Source of the DNA: Rhizobium sp. ICMP 5592
Lineage (GTDB): Bacteria > Pseudomonadota > Alphaproteobacteria > Rhizobiales > Rhizobiaceae
Length of the DNA: 64,000 bases
Reading direction: 5' to 3'
NCBI RefSeq assembly: GCF_009498525.1
Contig: NZ_QSNT01000001.1
Coordinates: 1,511,083-1,575,082 of the forward strand
Shown here: one piece after another, positions 45,269-53,384 of the stretch
How positions within the stretch are numbered: the stretch's first letter is position 1
How the letters are laid out: each line of letters begins with the position of its first letter
The notes under the pieces: generated by a model
The model's input: the letters and a program-made list of their open reading frames with translations, nothing else
Told to the model about the DNA's origin: nothing
Database searches by the model: none
Translations under genes and position numbers: made by a program

Positions 45269-46546
45269 ATGCAATTCAAGTCCTACTGGCACGACACCGC
45301 CCCTCGCTTTGAGAAGCAGAGTACTGCGCCCCTCGAAGGTCACTACGACGTCGCGGTAATCGGCGGCGGCTTTACCGGATTGGGGGCGGCACTGCAGCTC
45401 GCTAAAGCCGGCGCCAAGGTGGTCGTGCTGGAGGCAGGCACGGTCGGCTCCGGCGCGTCCGGCCGCAATGGCGGCCATCTCAACAACGGTCTCGCCCACA
45501 GCTTCATCTCCGCCAAGGCGGAACTCGGGGTCGAGCGCGCGAAGGCGCTGTATCGCGCCTTCGACGATGCTGTCGATACTGTCGAGCGGATCGTCACCGA
45601 GGAAGCGATCGATTGCAATTTTCGTCGTGCCGGCAAACTGAAGCTCGCCTCCAAGCCGGCACATTTCGAGGGGATCGCCAGGAATTTCGAGGCGGTCAAT
45701 CGCGAGATTGATCCCGATACCGCGCTGCTGACGGCCGCCGACCTCAAGGGCGAGATCGGATCATCATCCTTTCACGGCGCGATACTCTCCAAGAAAAGTG
45801 CCATGATGCACATGGGCCGCTATGCGGTTGGCCTTGCCGAAGCTGCGGTTCGTCATGGGGCCACGATTTTCGAAAATGCCGCCGTCACCGACCGAAAGGT
45901 CAATGGCGGTCGGCATGAGTTGACAACAGCACGCGGCAAATTGACCGCTGACAATGTGTTCCTGGCGACGGGTGCCTATACGCCCGGTATTTTCAGCTAT
46001 TTCCGCCGACGTATCATCTCTGTCGGCAGCTTCATCATCGCCACGCGTCCGCTGAGCGAGACAGAGGTCGCCGCCGCCATGCCCGGCAACCGCACCTGCG
46101 TCACCTCGCTCAATATCGGCAATTACTTCCGGCTTGCCCCTGACAACCGCCTCATTTTCGGCGGCCGGGCACGCTTTTCGGCAACGTCGGATCAGCGCTC
46201 CGACGGCAAGAGCGGCGAGATCCTGCGCGCCGGCCTCGCCGAGATCTTTCCGCATCTGGCCAAGGTCGAGATCGACTATTGCTGGGGCGGTCTGGTCGAC
46301 ATGACCAAGGACCGCTTTCCGCGCGCCGGCTATGTCGATGGACTATGGTACGCAATGGGCTATTCCGGGCACGGTGCGCAGATGGCGACGCATATGGGCA
46401 TGATGATTGCTGACGCTATCCTGGGCAAGGCGGATCGCAATCCCGTCAAGGATCTCGCCTGGCCGGCCGTGCCGGGACATTTCGGCAAGCCCTGGTTCCT
46501 GCCGCTGGTCGGCGCCTATTACAAGACGCTCGACCGTTTTCAGTAG
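45269..46546 (+). CDS. FAD-dependent oxidoreductase, gamma-glutamylputrescine-oxidase-like
   Basis: The 425-residue DAO-fold flavoprotein has the dinucleotide motif Gly-Gly-Gly-Phe-Thr-Gly-Leu-Gly and Gly-Ser-Gly-Ala-Ser-Gly-Arg-Asn-Gly-Gly, the hallmark of PuuB/OrdL relatives. Late Gly-Tyr-Ser-Gly-His-Gly-Ala-Gln also fits. It would oxidise an amine with O2 to an aldehyde or imine plus ammonia and peroxide. GGGAGG precedes the ATG. It is operon-linked to the HAD upstream and convergent with the RidA gene (16 bp apart). No glutamylputrescine ligase is nearby, so the exact amine is open. Confidence 0.88.
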   Translation: MQFKSYWHDTAPRFEKQSTAPLEGHYDVAVIGGGFTGLGAALQLAKAGAKVVVLEAGTVGSGASGRNGGHLNNGLAHSFISAKAELGVERAKALYRAFDDAVDTVERIVTEEAIDCNFRRAGKLKLASKPAHFEGIARNFEAVNREIDPDTALLTAADLKGEIGSSSFHGAILSKKSAMMHMGRYAVGLAEAAVRHGATIFENAAVTDRKVNGGRHELTTARGKLTADNVFLATGAYTPGIFSYFRRRIISVGSFIIATRPLSETEVAAAMPGNRTCVTSLNIGNYFRLAPDNRLIFGGRARFSATSDQRSDGKSGEILRAGLAEIFPHLAKVEIDYCWGGLVDMTKDRFPRAGYVDGLWYAMGYSGHGAQMATHMGMMIADAILGKADRNPVKDLAWPAVPGHFGKPWFLPLVGAYYKTLDRFQ

Positions 46547-46562
46547 CCGAGGATTTTCGGAA

Positions 46563-46961
46563 TCACGCCTTCGTTGGGATGCGGGCAATGACCTTGATCT
46601 CGAAATCGAAGCCGGCGAGCCAGTTCACGCCGATCGCGGTCCAGTTCGGATAGGGTGGCTCGCTGAAAACCGTCTGTTTGACGGCCATGATTGTCGGAAA
46701 CTGGTTTTCAGGGTCGGTATGGAACGTCGTGACATCGACGATATCATCGAGCGTGCAGCCCGCCGCATGCAGCGTTGCCTGGAGATTTTCGAAGGCCAAC
46801 TGCACCTGGCGTTCGAAATCGGGTTCGGGCGTTCCGTCGGAACGGCTGCCGACTTGCCCCGACACGAACAGGAGGTCACCGGACCGAATGGCGGCCGAAT
46901 AGCCGTGCTCTTCATAAAGGGCATGCCGGTTGGCGGGGAAAATTGCTTCGCGTTTGGTCAT
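46563..46961 (-). CDS. RidA/YjgF family enamine-imine deaminase
   Basis: The 132-residue protein has the RidA fold with Leu-Phe-Val-Ser-Gly-Gln-Val-Gly, Gln-Ala/Leu-Ala-Phe-Glu-Asn-Leu and the C-terminal Ala-Ile-Gly-Val-Asn-Trp-Leu-Ala. The family's catalytic Arg in the usual Arg-Val position near the end is not obvious, so it may be a divergent member. RidA proteins hydrolyse reactive imines from PLP enzymes and FAD oxidases, which fits this island. ATG 46961 was chosen; the frame extends to 47276 through the operator region. Its promoter faces the TetR operator array. Confidence 0.85.
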   Translation of the reverse strand: MTKREAIFPANRHALYEEHGYSAAIRSGDLLFVSGQVGSRSDGTPEPDFERQVQLAFENLQATLHAAGCTLDDIVDVTTFHTDPENQFPTIMAVKQTVFSEPPYPNWTAIGVNWLAGFDFEIKVIARIPTKA

Positions 46962-47046
46962 TCCTGATCTTTCTTCATCGATGTTGACAGGCGCCAGACA
47001 AGCGCAGCACGAACTATGAGCTTCACAGGCTGTCGCATTATCTGGT

Positions 47047-47119
47047 ATACGGTACGTATGTGAAATAGACATATACGCCTCGTATGTCAAATTGATATAC
47101 GAGGCGTATATCAATTTGA
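47047..47119. promoter_or_regulatory. Three tandem palindromic operators (TetR target)
   Basis: Three copies of the core ATACG-N3-CGTAT are centred at about 47053, 47079 and 47103, i.e. 26 and 24 bp apart. The last grows into perfect 15-bp arms (47087-47101 and 47105-47119) around AGG. Arms of the second and third also pair with each other (47071-47085 with 47097-47111). The array lies between divergent ridA and tetR genes and touches the tetR ribosome site. Confidence 0.85.
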
Positions 47120-47126
47120 GGGCAAG

Positions 47127-47717
47127 ATGGCGAAACGACGCGTTGAGACGATGGAGGAGAACCGTGCCAAGCTGATCGCGGCCGCACGAAAGGCCTTCGC
47201 CGAAAAAGGATACTCGGCTGCCTCGATGGACGAATTGACTGCCGAAGTCGGCCTGACACGGGGTGCGCTCTACCATAATTTCGGTGACAAACGCGGGCTT
47301 CTCGCGGCGGTTGTCGATCAGATCGACTCGGAAATGGCGTCACGCGCCCAAGAGATCGGCGTTCTCGCGGGCGATGATTGGAAGGGGCTGCTTGCCGAAG
47401 GCGCGGCCTATATCGAGATGGCGCTTGTTCCGGAGGTCCAGCGCATCGTCCTGCTCGACGGACCTGCGGTGTTGGGCGATCCGTCGAAGTGGCCCAGTCA
47501 AAGCAGTTGCCTTCAGGCAACCAGGCAGGCGGTGGAACGTCTCATTGCCCAAAAGACCCTCAAGCCGATCGACGCGGAGGCCGCCGCCCGGCTTCTCAGC
47601 GGCGCGGCGCTCAATGCCGCTCTATGGGTCGCGGCCTGCGACGATCCGCAGCATGTGCTGCCCAAGGCTGTTGAGACCTTCCAAGCCTTGGCTTCGGGTC
47701 TTCTCATGAAGGCGTGA
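47127..47717 (+). CDS. TetR-family transcriptional regulator
   Basis: The 196-residue repressor has a TetR helix-turn-helix (Ala-Ala-Arg-Lys-Ala-Phe-Ala-Glu-Lys-Gly-Tyr-Ser, then Leu-Thr-Arg-Gly-Ala-Leu-Tyr-His-Asn-Phe-Gly-Asp-Lys) and an all-helical ligand domain of the TetR_C group common in quinolone/AcrR-like regulators. It starts 8 bp after the last operator, so it should repress itself and the divergent ridA gene. The stop is 89 bp from the convergent dehydrogenase operon. Confidence 0.93.
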   Translation: MAKRRVETMEENRAKLIAAARKAFAEKGYSAASMDELTAEVGLTRGALYHNFGDKRGLLAAVVDQIDSEMASRAQEIGVLAGDDWKGLLAEGAAYIEMALVPEVQRIVLLDGPAVLGDPSKWPSQSSCLQATRQAVERLIAQKTLKPIDAEAAARLLSGAALNAALWVAACDDPQHVLPKAVETFQALASGLLMKA

Positions 47718-47806
47718 ATTCGTGACGGCAAGGAGGCCGCCACGACGTTCGTTCTGCAAGTCAGTTAAGGCGCGGCTTTCGACGTCGCTCCTTTCTGGCC
47801 GATATG

Positions 47807-49261
47807 TCAAGCAAGCCCGCCGATGTGGAAGGTCTTCATCTCGAGATATTCCTCGATGCCATATTGCGAGCCTTCGCGTCCAAGCCCGGATTGCTTGACG
47901 CCGCCGAACGGGGCGACTTCGGTCGAGATCGCACCGGTGTTGAGGCCAACCATGCCGAATTCCAATGCTTCGCCAACCGCCCAGGAGCGCTTGAGGCTTT
48001 CGGTGTAGAAATAGGCGGCAAGACCGAATGGCGTGCCATTGGCAATGGCGATCGCCTCGTCATCGGTCTTGAAGCGGAAGAGCGGTGCGACGGGGCCGAA
48101 TGTCTCTTCGCTGGCAAGCAGCATGTCGGTGGTTGCGCCCGAGAGCACGACCGGGGCGGCATATTGACGGCCTTCCGGCAGGTTCGACGCCTTGGCGATG
48201 ATCTTCGCGCCCTTTTCGACGGCGTCGCTTACGTGGCGCTCGATCTTGTCGATGGCGGCCGCGTTAATCATCGGGCCGATATCGACGCCCGCTTGTGTGC
48301 CAGGGCCGACCTTCATGGCGGAAACGCGAGCCGCAAGCTTGTCGGCAAAGGCGTCATAGACGCCGTCCTGCACCAGGATACGGTTCGAACAGACGCAGGT
48401 CTGGCCGCCATTGCGGAATTTGGAGGCGATGGCGCCTTCGACGGCGAGGTCGAGATCAGCATCGTCGAAGACGATAAAGGGCGCGTTTCCGCCGAGTTCG
48501 AGGCTGAGCCGCTTGATGTTGTCGGCCGCGCCGCGCATCAGAAGCGCGCCGACGCGGGTCGAGCCGGTAAACGAGATCTTCCGCACCGTTTCGTTGCGCA
48601 TCAACTCGTTGCCGATTTCGGTTGGCATGCCGGTGACGATATTGATGACACCGGCGGGAATGCCGGCGCGTTCGGCCAGAACGCCAAGCGCCAGCGCCGA
48701 ATAGGGCGTGAAGTCGGAGGGCTTGATGACGACCGTGCAGCCGGCCGCAAGTGCCGGAGCTACCTTGCGGGTGATCATCGCATTCGGAAAATTCCAGGGC
48801 GTGATGATACCGCAGACGCCGACGGGCTGCTTGAGGACGACGATGCGCCGGTCACGTGTCGGCGAGGGGATGGTGCTGCCATTGATGCGGCGTGCTTCCT
48901 CGGCGAACCACTTGACGAAGGAAGCGCCGTAGCGGATTTCGCCACATGCCTCGGCGAGTGGCTTGCCCTGTTCGGTTGTCAGGATCAGGCCGAGATCATC
49001 ACAATTCTCGATCATCAGATCGTACCAGGCTTCGAGCAGCAAGGCGCGCTCGGCATGGGTCTTCTCGCGCCAGGCCGGGAAGGCGGCATTGGCGGCGTCG
49101 ATGGCGGCGCGGGTTTCCGCTCCGTCCATATCGGGAACGGTGCCCATCACAGCCTGCGAGGCTGGGTCGATGACATCCACGGTCTTACCGGAGGTGGCAT
49201 TGTACCAGATTCCGCCGATCAGGCCTTGCTGGCGAAACAGGCTCTTGTCCTTGAGGTCCAT
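47807..49261 (-). CDS. NAD(P)-dependent succinate-semialdehyde dehydrogenase-like ALDH
   Basis: The 484-residue aldehyde dehydrogenase has Thr-Pro-Trp-Asn-Phe-Pro, the catalytic Glu in Leu-Glu-Leu-Gly-Gly-Asn-Ala-Pro and the catalytic Cys in Gly-Gly-Gln-Thr-Cys-Val-Cys. The paired Cys-x-Cys and the total length are typical of GabD. It would turn succinate semialdehyde into succinate, or glutarate semialdehyde into glutarate. It starts 20 bp after the dehydrogenase upstream and is the last gene of the operon. The gabD symbol is likely but the substrate is not proven. Confidence 0.88.
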   Translation of the reverse strand: MDLKDKSLFRQQGLIGGIWYNATSGKTVDVIDPASQAVMGTVPDMDGAETRAAIDAANAAFPAWREKTHAERALLLEAWYDLMIENCDDLGLILTTEQGKPLAEACGEIRYGASFVKWFAEEARRINGSTIPSPTRDRRIVVLKQPVGVCGIITPWNFPNAMITRKVAPALAAGCTVVIKPSDFTPYSALALGVLAERAGIPAGVINIVTGMPTEIGNELMRNETVRKISFTGSTRVGALLMRGAADNIKRLSLELGGNAPFIVFDDADLDLAVEGAIASKFRNGGQTCVCSNRILVQDGVYDAFADKLAARVSAMKVGPGTQAGVDIGPMINAAAIDKIERHVSDAVEKGAKIIAKASNLPEGRQYAAPVVLSGATTDMLLASEETFGPVAPLFRFKTDDEAIAIANGTPFGLAAYFYTESLKRSWAVGEALEFGMVGLNTGAISTEVAPFGGVKQSGLGREGSQYGIEEYLEMKTFHIGGLA

Positions 49262-49281
49262 TGGTGTCGCTTTCTTGTCGT

Positions 49282-50325
49282 TCAGGCGAGTGCGTTCAGC
49301 ACAGCATAGGTGATTGCGTCGGTCTTGTCCTTGCCGGGAACCGTGCCGATACCGGCTTCGGTCGCGGCGGCGATGGCATGCATGATCTCGGCCGCGGCTG
49401 TCTTCTCGCCGAGGTGATCGAGCATCATGGCAGCCGACCAGATCGCGGCGATCGGATTGGCGATGCCGAGATGGGCGATATCGGGCGCGGAGCCGTGCAC
49501 CGGCTCGAACATCGATGGCGCGCTGCGATCGGGGTTGAGATTGGCAGATGCGGCGAAGCCGAGGCCGCCCTGGATGGCGGCGCCAAGGTCGGTCAGGATA
49601 TCGCCAAACAGATTGGAGGCGACGATGACGTCGAGGCTCTCCGGCGCCATCACCATGCGCGCCGCCATGGCGTCGATATGATAGTTCGTAACGCTGACGT
49701 CGGGATATTCGGCGGCCAGCCGCGCGGTCATCTCATCCCAGAAGACCATCGAGTACTTCTGCGCGTTCGACTTCGTGACGGAGGCAAGTTTGCCGCGCCG
49801 CGCGCGAGCCTGCTCGAAACCGAAGCGCAGGATGCGCTCGACGCCCGCCCGGGTGAAGATCGAGGTCTCGACGGCGACTTCGTTTGCCGTGCCCTGGTGC
49901 ACGCGCCCGCCGGCGCCGGAATATTCGCCTTCGGTATTCTCGCGAATGCAGACAATGTCGAAGTCGCGGGCCTTCAGCGGTCCTTCGACACCCGGCAACA
50001 GCCGGTGCGGCCGGATATTGGCATATTGCTCGAAGGCTTTGCGGATCGGCAGTAACAGGCCGTGCAGCGAAACGGAATCGGGAACTTCGGCTGGCCAGCC
50101 GACCGCGCCGAGCAGGATGGCGTCGAAACCGCGCAGTGTCGCTATGCCGTCAGCCGGCATCATCGCGCCAGTTTCCTTGTAGTAGGCGCAGGACCAAGGG
50201 AAGCTGGTCGGCTGAAGTCCGAAACCTGCCTTGGCAGCCACTTTCTCCAGGACCTGCCATGCGGCGGCGATGACGTCGGTGCCGATGCCGTCGCCGGGGA
50301 TGAGAGCGATTTTATAGGTCTTCAT
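49282..50325 (-). CDS. Isocitrate/isopropylmalate-type dehydrogenase (tartrate or D-malate type)
   Basis: The 347-residue beta-decarboxylating dehydrogenase has Pro-Gly-Asp-Gly-Ile-Gly at the start. Arg-Glu-Asn-Thr-Glu-Gly-Glu-Tyr gives the hydroxy-acid site, Asn-Leu-Phe-Gly-Asp-Ile-Leu-Thr-Asp the metal aspartates, and Glu-Pro-Val-His-Gly-Ser-Ala-Pro-Asp-Ile the NAD site. The pattern matches the TtuC/DmlA group (tartrate dehydrogenase, D-malate dehydrogenase) better than LeuB. It produces a 2-keto acid from a D-malate-like compound in the cytoplasm. It starts 9 bp after the aldehyde dehydrogenase stop. Confidence 0.87.
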   Translation of the reverse strand: MKTYKIALIPGDGIGTDVIAAAWQVLEKVAAKAGFGLQPTSFPWSCAYYKETGAMMPADGIATLRGFDAILLGAVGWPAEVPDSVSLHGLLLPIRKAFEQYANIRPHRLLPGVEGPLKARDFDIVCIRENTEGEYSGAGGRVHQGTANEVAVETSIFTRAGVERILRFGFEQARARRGKLASVTKSNAQKYSMVFWDEMTARLAAEYPDVSVTNYHIDAMAARMVMAPESLDVIVASNLFGDILTDLGAAIQGGLGFAASANLNPDRSAPSMFEPVHGSAPDIAHLGIANPIAAIWSAAMMLDHLGEKTAAAEIMHAIAAATEAGIGTVPGKDKTDAITYAVLNALA

Positions 50326-50334
50326 GTCAGGTCC

Positions 50335-51798
50335 TCAAATGTTGATCAGCACGGACTTGCTGCGGCGATTGGCGAGATAGGCGTCGCGGCCGAGATCCTT
50401 GCCGATGCCGGAGCTCTTATAGCCGCCGGTCGGCAGAATATGGTCGCGCGAGCGCCCGTAGCGATTGACCCAGATGGTCCCCGCCTGAAGCTGGCGCGTG
50501 ACGCGAACGGCGCGGGAAAGATCGCGCGTGAACAGCCCCGCCGCAAGCCCATAGGTCGGATGATCGGCAAGCAATAGCGCTTCTTCTTCGGTCTGGAAGG
50601 TTTGCAGCGTCAGCACCGGCCCGAAAATCTCCTCTGTGACCGCAGGCGATGTTTGGTCGACGCCGGCAAGCAGCGTCGGGGCATAGAAATAGCCTGGCCG
50701 ATCCAGCCGCGAGCCGCCGGTCAGGCATTCCGCGCCGGCGTCGATCGCGGCTTGCACAAGGCTGTCGATCCGCCCAATCTGGCGCTCCGAGATGATCGGC
50801 GAATATTGGCTGTTCTCGTCCCAGGTCGGGCCGGGCTTGATGTTGCGCATATGCGTCAGGATCATTTCCGCCAGAGGTTCGGCGATCGAGCGCTCGGCGA
50901 TCAGTCGCGAGCCCGCGACGCAAGCCTGGCCGGCATTGGAGAGAATATTACGGGCAATCGCCTCGGCGGTCAGATCGAGATCGGCGTCGGCGAAGACCAC
51001 TTGCGGGCTTTTGCCGCCCAGTTCCAGCGTCATCGGCTTGACGCCGGTGCGGGCGATATTCTCCATGATCGCCGAACCGGCACCCGTGGAACCGGTGAAG
51101 CTGATCTTGCCGATTCCGGGATGGCCGGTGATTGCGGCGCCCGTCGTAGGGCCGTCGCCAAGGACGATATTGATGAGGCCGGCGGGAATGCCGGCGCGCA
51201 CCGACAGCTCCGCCATATAGAGCGTCGAGAATGGTGTCATCTCGGAGGGTTTCAGCACGATGGCATTGCCGGCCGCGAGCGCCGGGCCGATCTTCCAGCC
51301 GGCCATGGAAATCGGGAAGTTCCAGGGCGTGATCGCACCGACGACCCCATAGGGCTCGGTCATGATCATGCCGAGGCTGTTACCGTCGGTCGGCACGAGG
51401 TCGCTGCCTTCCTTATCGGCGAATTCGGCAAAGAAGCGGATCTGCTCCGCGGTAATCGCGACGTCACCGGCGATAAGCTGTCCGATCGGGCGGGTCGAAG
51501 ACACCGCCTCCAGGCGCGCCAGCTTCACGGCCTCCTCTTCCATAAGGTCGGCCCACCGCACGAGGGCCTTGGTCCGCTCGCGCGGTCGAAGGTTCGCCCA
51601 GCCGCTCGTCTTCAGCGCCTTGTTGGCGGCTTCGACAGCCTCATCGACGATAGTCTTTCCAGCGATCGGGCATTCGGCAAAGGCAACCCCATCCGAAGGA
51701 CGATGCATAGCCATTTCGCCGCGTGCTTCCACATAGCGGCCATCGATGAAATGTCCGCTGGGAAGTTCGAGCGAATCTGGATCGAAACTGAGGGTCAT
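50335..51798 (-). CDS. Aldehyde dehydrogenase (betaine/gamma-aminobutyraldehyde type)
   Basis: The 487-residue ALDH has Thr-Pro-Trp-Asn-Phe-Pro, Leu-Glu-Leu-Gly-Gly-Lys-Ser-Pro and the catalytic Cys in Ala-Gly-Gln-Ala-Cys-Val-Ala-Gly. The Gly-Gly-Lys-Ser-Pro and Gly-Arg-Asp-Ala-Tyr-Leu type end fit the omega-aminoaldehyde group (PuuC/BADH). It could oxidise the aldehyde left by the FAD oxidase or the aminotransferase. It is the first gene of a tight three-gene block. A 157-bp gap separates it from the cupin gene, so it may have its own promoter or be read through. Confidence 0.89.
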   Translation of the reverse strand: MTLSFDPDSLELPSGHFIDGRYVEARGEMAMHRPSDGVAFAECPIAGKTIVDEAVEAANKALKTSGWANLRPRERTKALVRWADLMEEEAVKLARLEAVSSTRPIGQLIAGDVAITAEQIRFFAEFADKEGSDLVPTDGNSLGMIMTEPYGVVGAITPWNFPISMAGWKIGPALAAGNAIVLKPSEMTPFSTLYMAELSVRAGIPAGLINIVLGDGPTTGAAITGHPGIGKISFTGSTGAGSAIMENIARTGVKPMTLELGGKSPQVVFADADLDLTAEAIARNILSNAGQACVAGSRLIAERSIAEPLAEMILTHMRNIKPGPTWDENSQYSPIISERQIGRIDSLVQAAIDAGAECLTGGSRLDRPGYFYAPTLLAGVDQTSPAVTEEIFGPVLTLQTFQTEEEALLLADHPTYGLAAGLFTRDLSRAVRVTRQLQAGTIWVNRYGRSRDHILPTGGYKSSGIGKDLGRDAYLANRRSKSVLINI

Positions 51799-51955
51799 GG
51801 CTGTTCCTTGCCGCCGGGTCGCCCAAGCCTATCGTCTGCGCCCTGGCAGTTTCCATCGAGTCCTTGCAATGTCGCGATGGAATATCCCGTTTGCCCCTGG
51901 TGTTTCAGTGCAAGATTCGGCGCCTCGAAGACCGGAAGGTCCGCGAGGCCCGTTA

Positions 51956-52309
51956 TCAGGTGACCGTTACATAGATCTTGCGCACAGTCTCTATCGTCCG
52001 CCATACGCCCTTGTAGCCCGGCTTCATGACGAAGCTGTCGCCGGCGCGATAAGTTACCGGTGCGCAGCCTTCCTCAGTCAATTCGATGACGCCCTGAAGG
52101 ATATGGCAGAATTCGAAGGTCTCACCCTTGATGGAATGGTTTTCGCCCGGGGTCGCTTCCCATACGCCTGTGTTGATCATCCCGTCGCGGGCGCTGTCCT
52201 GGGCCCAGGTCTTGAAGGATGGATCTCCCGAGATCAGCCGCTCCGGCAGGGCCTTGGACTGTTTCGGCTCGAAGGACGGCGTGGGGTCGATGGTTTTCAG
52301 CAGGGACAT
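51956..52309 (-). CDS. Small cupin-domain protein
   Basis: The 117-residue single-domain cupin has a glutamate-containing first motif and Gly-Asp-Ser-Phe-Val-Met-Lys-Pro-Gly-Tyr-Lys-Gly in the second half, typical of the DUF861/EutQ-like group where metal ligands are often incomplete. AGGAACC precedes ATG 52309; the frame is open to 52444 inside the upstream gene. It lies 22 bp after the 2-hydroxyacid dehydrogenase. Function is unknown; such cupins often sit beside amine or amino-acid oxidases. Confidence 0.84.
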   Translation of the reverse strand: MSLLKTIDPTPSFEPKQSKALPERLISGDPSFKTWAQDSARDGMINTGVWEATPGENHSIKGETFEFCHILQGVIELTEEGCAPVTYRAGDSFVMKPGYKGVWRTIETVRKIYVTVT

Positions 52310-52331
52310 GAGGTTCCTTTCGCGATGATGA

Positions 52332-53255
52332 TCAGTAGCCGCGGCTGCGATCGACGAGACCGATCGGGTCAAGTCCGGCCTCGTGGCGGCGAATATTGGT
52401 AATGACTGTCTGTGCCGCCGTTTCCGGCTGGGTGGCGCTGGCAATGTGCGGCGTCAGAATGATCCTGGGGTGGCGCCAGAGCGCGTGTTCGGCCGGCAGC
52501 GGCTCCGGATCAGTGACGTCGAGAACCGCGCCGCTGAGGTGACCGCTGTCGAGCGCATCGATAAGTGCCGCCGCGTCGAGCTGCTGGCCGCGGCCGGCAT
52601 GCACGAGGCCAGCGCCTTGCGGCAGGGCCTTGAACAGATCGGCGTTCAGGATGCCGTGCGTTTCCGACGTCAGCGGCAGGAGGCAGACGAGAATATCGAT
52701 TGCCGCAAGGAATTCCGGCAGCTGGTCCATGCCGTGATGACAGGCAACGCCTTCGACGGCACGCGGCGAGCGGCTCCATCCGGAAAGTGGAAAGCCGAAT
52801 GGGCGCAGGCGCTCGAGGACGGCAAGGCCGAGATTGCCGAGGCCGAGCACCCCGACGCGCCGATCGGGCGCCTGACGGACCGGCCGAGCGGTCCATTTTT
52901 CTGCCCGTTGCTGTTCGATATAGCCCGGCAGGTCGCGATGCAGCGCGAGCACGCCGAGCGTTACGTATTCCTGCATCATCCTGGCAATGCCGTCCTCCAC
53001 CATCCGAACGAGCTTCACTTTCTCGGGCAGCGTGGCGAGCGGAAACTGATCGACGCCGGCGCCGATCGAGAACAGGATTTCGAGATTGCGATAGCGGGCG
53101 AGATCGGCCGGCGCCGTCCAGGTGATCAGATATTTGACCGTTTCCGGATCAACGCTGGCCGCATCGGTGATGAACGGGAGGGAGGGCAGTTCGCGCGCAA
53201 AGGCGGCTGCGAAGATCTTCGCCCGTTCCGCATCGGAATTGAATAGAAAAGCCAT
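52332..53255 (-). CDS. D-2-hydroxyacid dehydrogenase (GhrA-like)
   Basis: The 307-residue protein has the Rossmann motif Gly-Leu-Gly-Asn-Leu-Gly (about residue 145). The catalytic set follows: Arg in His-Ala-Gly-Arg-Gly, Glu in Asp-Pro-Glu-Pro-Leu-Pro, and His in Thr-Pro-His-Ile-Ala-Ser-Ala. The GhrA-type glyoxylate/hydroxypyruvate reductase group fits its length and motifs. It could reduce the 2-keto acid released by the FAD-dependent oxidoreductase upstream. It is co-directional with that gene (129-bp gap) and the cupin. Confidence 0.9.
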   Translation of the reverse strand: MAFLFNSDAERAKIFAAAFARELPSLPFITDAASVDPETVKYLITWTAPADLARYRNLEILFSIGAGVDQFPLATLPEKVKLVRMVEDGIARMMQEYVTLGVLALHRDLPGYIEQQRAEKWTARPVRQAPDRRVGVLGLGNLGLAVLERLRPFGFPLSGWSRSPRAVEGVACHHGMDQLPEFLAAIDILVCLLPLTSETHGILNADLFKALPQGAGLVHAGRGQQLDAAALIDALDSGHLSGAVLDVTDPEPLPAEHALWRHPRIILTPHIASATQPETAAQTVITNIRRHEAGLDPIGLVDRSRGY

Positions 53256-53384
53256 GGGTTGTCTCGCGCTTGCTCTTGGTATCCTGCCGGGTTTGCGGCG
53301 GCAGGATATGTCGAAGTGGGGTTGGCCGACCGCATCTCGATCCGATTTTGTCTATTCAGGCGGCGTTGACCGCTCTAGCCGTCA

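Noticed and set aside
47804..49309. 501-codon plus-strand open frame
   Set aside because: Shadow of the succinate-semialdehyde dehydrogenase gene on the other strand.
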